From the NCBI GenBank assembly GCA_905210885.1, contig CAJLYO010000092.1:1-6854 (forward strand): a stretch of 6,854 bases of DNA, written 5' to 3'. Position 1 is the stretch's first letter, and each line of letters starts with the position of its first letter. The position numbers were made by a program, and so were the translations under genes. The notes under the pieces are model-generated. The model did no database searches. It had not been told where the DNA came from and worked only from the letters and a program-made list of their open reading frames with translations. This stretch comes from an uncultured Eubacteriales bacterium. Lineage in GTDB: Bacteria; Bacillota; Clostridia; Monoglobales; Firm-18. This document shows positions 6,047-6,854 of this stretch, piece by piece.

Positions 6047-6701
6047 CGATATGCCCTACGTATGCCACTATTTCAAAACCATACTGGGTACGAAGGAAAA
6101 CATAGAGCTTGTAGGCATAGCCAATTCCGCCGAAAGCTGTATGGAACTTGTAAGGGAGAAAAATCCCGACGTGGTACTTCTCGATATCCAGATAAACACG
6201 GACGATGAGGGCATACATATTTTAAAAAGCATAAAGGAGTATTCGGAAAATATTAAGGTAATAATGCTTACCATTCATGAGGAGGACGAATTTATATTCC
6301 GTTCCATTTCTCTCGGCGCAAGCGATTATATACTGAAAAACGATAATCCCGAAGTTATAATGGACGCAATAGTAAACGCATATAACGGAAAAACCTCCCT
6401 TAATCCCCAAATTGCGCAAAAGCTGATTAACGAATGTTACAAGGTTAACCGCCGCCACAACGACATGCACAAAATTATTAACTCCATAGCACAGCTTACT
6501 GCGTCGGAGTATAAAATTCTGAACCTGATTTACGAAGGTCACAGCTACTCGGAAATTGCAAAAGCAAGGTTTGTCGAGGAGGTTACAATACGTACACAGG
6601 TTAATAAAATTCTTAAAAAATTTGAAGCAAGAAATATGTCCGAGCTTATAAGCCATCTGAAAAAGATACAAATCTTTGAAAATCCGCACCCCGAACTTTA
6701 G
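6021..6701 (+). CDS. Response regulator, NarL/FixJ-like (receiver plus LuxR-type HTH)
   Basis: A 226-residue regulator. The receiver (residues 3-122) has the acidic pair D9 and D10, phospho-acceptor D55 in VVLLDIQI, T84 in VIMLTIHEEDE and K106 in YILKND, all as in active receivers. A linker (about 125-155) with RRHNDMHK leads to a helix-turn-helix at 157-215: LTASEYKILNLIYEGHSYSEIA, VTIRTQVNKILKKF and MSELI. This matches the GerE/LuxR fold, though the usual KTVxxH at the recognition helix reads VTIRTQ, a divergent form. Start ATG 6021 is set by AAGGGGGA (6005-6012); the longer frame back to 5946 lies inside the kinase gene. It overlaps the kinase by 26 bases, so the pair is co-translated. It presumably binds DNA when phosphorylated; possible targets are its own promoter and the glycosidase gene. 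Confidence 0.93.
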   Translation: MKIKILLCDDMPYVCHYFKTILGTKENIELVGIANSAESCMELVREKNPDVVLLDIQINTDDEGIHILKSIKEYSENIKVIMLTIHEEDEFIFRSISLGASDYILKNDNPEVIMDAIVNAYNGKTSLNPQIAQKLINECYKVNRRHNDMHKIINSIAQLTASEYKILNLIYEGHSYSEIAKARFVEEVTIRTQVNKILKKFEARNMSELISHLKKIQIFENPHPEL

Positions 6702-6747
6702 GCAGACGTTACGATATCTGAACTCGGATATTGCAGCGTCTGCCTAA
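6698..6747 (+). repeat. 50-nt near-perfect hairpin containing the response regulator stop codon
   Basis: Arms of 23 bases (6698-6720 and 6725-6747) around the loop AACT. The outer 11 bp are perfect (TTAGGCAGACG with CGTCTGCCTAA). The inner part contains 8 Watson-Crick pairs, 3 G-U pairs (in RNA) and one A-C mismatch. The TAG stop (6699-6701) lies in the left arm. No U tract follows (ACCGTAAAAC), so it is not a standard intrinsic terminator. It may act as a 3' stability element, a weak terminator or a mobile palindromic repeat. Confidence 0.75.
6711..6720 (+). repeat. Direct repeat ACGATATCTG, copy 1
   Basis: ACGATATCTG occurs here, inside the left arm of the 50-nt hairpin, and again at 6786-6795, 75 bases later in the same direction. 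Both copies are followed within 2-3 bases by AAC (GAAC and GTAAC). It may be a duplicated insertion flank or shared repeat-family sequence. Confidence 0.55.
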
Positions 6748-6759
6748 CCGTAAAACAGC

Positions 6760-6781
6760 GGAACGACACATAGGTCGTTCC
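6760..6781. repeat. REP-like palindrome (GGAACGAC ... GTCGTTCC)
   Basis: Perfect 8-bp arms around the loop ACATAG, followed by CTACA. From memory, similar palindromes (a G/C-rich arm, loop ACATAG, complementary arm, then CCTACA) recur between genes in gut Clostridia, so this is probably a member of a dispersed palindromic repeat family. No U tract follows. Confidence 0.6.
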
Positions 6782-6785
6782 CTAC

Positions 6786-6795
6786 ACGATATCTG
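6786..6795 (+). repeat. Direct repeat ACGATATCTG, copy 2
   Basis: Second copy of the 10-mer, directly after the CTAC that trails the REP-like palindrome. Together with copy 1 it brackets 65 bases holding the right arm of the 50-nt hairpin and the whole second palindrome. Confidence 0.55.
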
Positions 6796-6812
6796 TAACA
6801 AATCTTGGTTTT

Positions 6813-6824
6813 CAAGGCGCCTTG
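6813..6824. repeat. Perfect 12-bp palindrome CAAGGCGCCTTG
   Basis: A self-complementary 12-mer centred on GGCGCC, flanked by T-rich sequence on the left and CAAAAG on the right, which adds three more pairs beyond one mismatch. It could be a protein-binding site or the start of another dispersed repeat; the window ends too soon to tell. No gene is seen in 6702-6854. Confidence 0.5.
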
Positions 6825-6854
6825 CAAAAGGAAAATTACAGACTGTTGAGCGTT

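Noticed and set aside
5847..6689. Several - strand open frames over the kinase and regulator genes
   Set aside because: Antisense shadows of strongly supported two-component genes.
6698..6747. Canonical intrinsic terminator for the two-component operon
   Set aside because: The stem is strong but no U tract follows, so only a structural repeat is called.
6698..6824. CRISPR array
   Set aside because: The repeats are palindromes of different sequence with no regular spacers.

Overview
The window looks like a piece of a gut-type Clostridia (Firmicutes) chromosome. The evidence is strong AGGAGG-type ribosome binding sites, moderate GC with AT-rich intergenic DNA, phage protein families typical of Clostridia, a bidirectional U-rich terminator and palindromic intergenic repeats. 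The organism assignment is inference from style; there is no rRNA or other marker gene.

Left block (1-2700, all + strand): the end of a prophage or phage-tail-like late operon. It holds the C-terminal part of a tail/fibre-type protein with two 135-residue repeats (1-1077, open at the left edge), an 85-residue small protein (1094-1351), an Amidase_2/PGRP-fold N-acetylmuramoyl-L-alanine amidase with an SLH-like C-terminal segment (1314-1946), and a protein joining a copper-amine-oxidase-N-like domain to a DUF4329/JAB-like domain with an E...HSH...SxxD metallopeptidase-type motif (1939-2658). The last three genes overlap one another, so they are probably translated as a coupled unit. A 19-bp perfect-stem terminator (2654-2700) closes the operon. 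No holin, integrase, repressor or attachment site is visible.

Right block (2727-6701): chromosomal-type accessory genes. A GH36-like alpha-galactosidase family protein lies on the - strand (2727-4460), convergent with the phage operon and sharing its terminator. Divergent from it across 95 bp is a two-component system: a multi-membrane-span histidine kinase (4556-6046) and a NarL/FixJ-type response regulator (6021-6701), overlapping by 26 bp. The divergent intergenic region holds a near-consensus sigma-A promoter for the kinase and a 7-9-7 inverted repeat, a plausible operator. The layout suggests, but does not prove, that the two-component system controls the glycosidase and/or itself.

Right edge (6698-6854): no gene, but three successive palindromes and a duplicated 10-mer. 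The first is a 50-nt hairpin that contains the response regulator stop codon. This looks like a cluster of intergenic palindromic (REP/MITE-like) repeats, and it may also end transcription.

The best candidate for something little described is the phage-borne JAB/DUF4329 protein coupled to the endolysin; the second is the GH36-like enzyme with an altered active-site loop.
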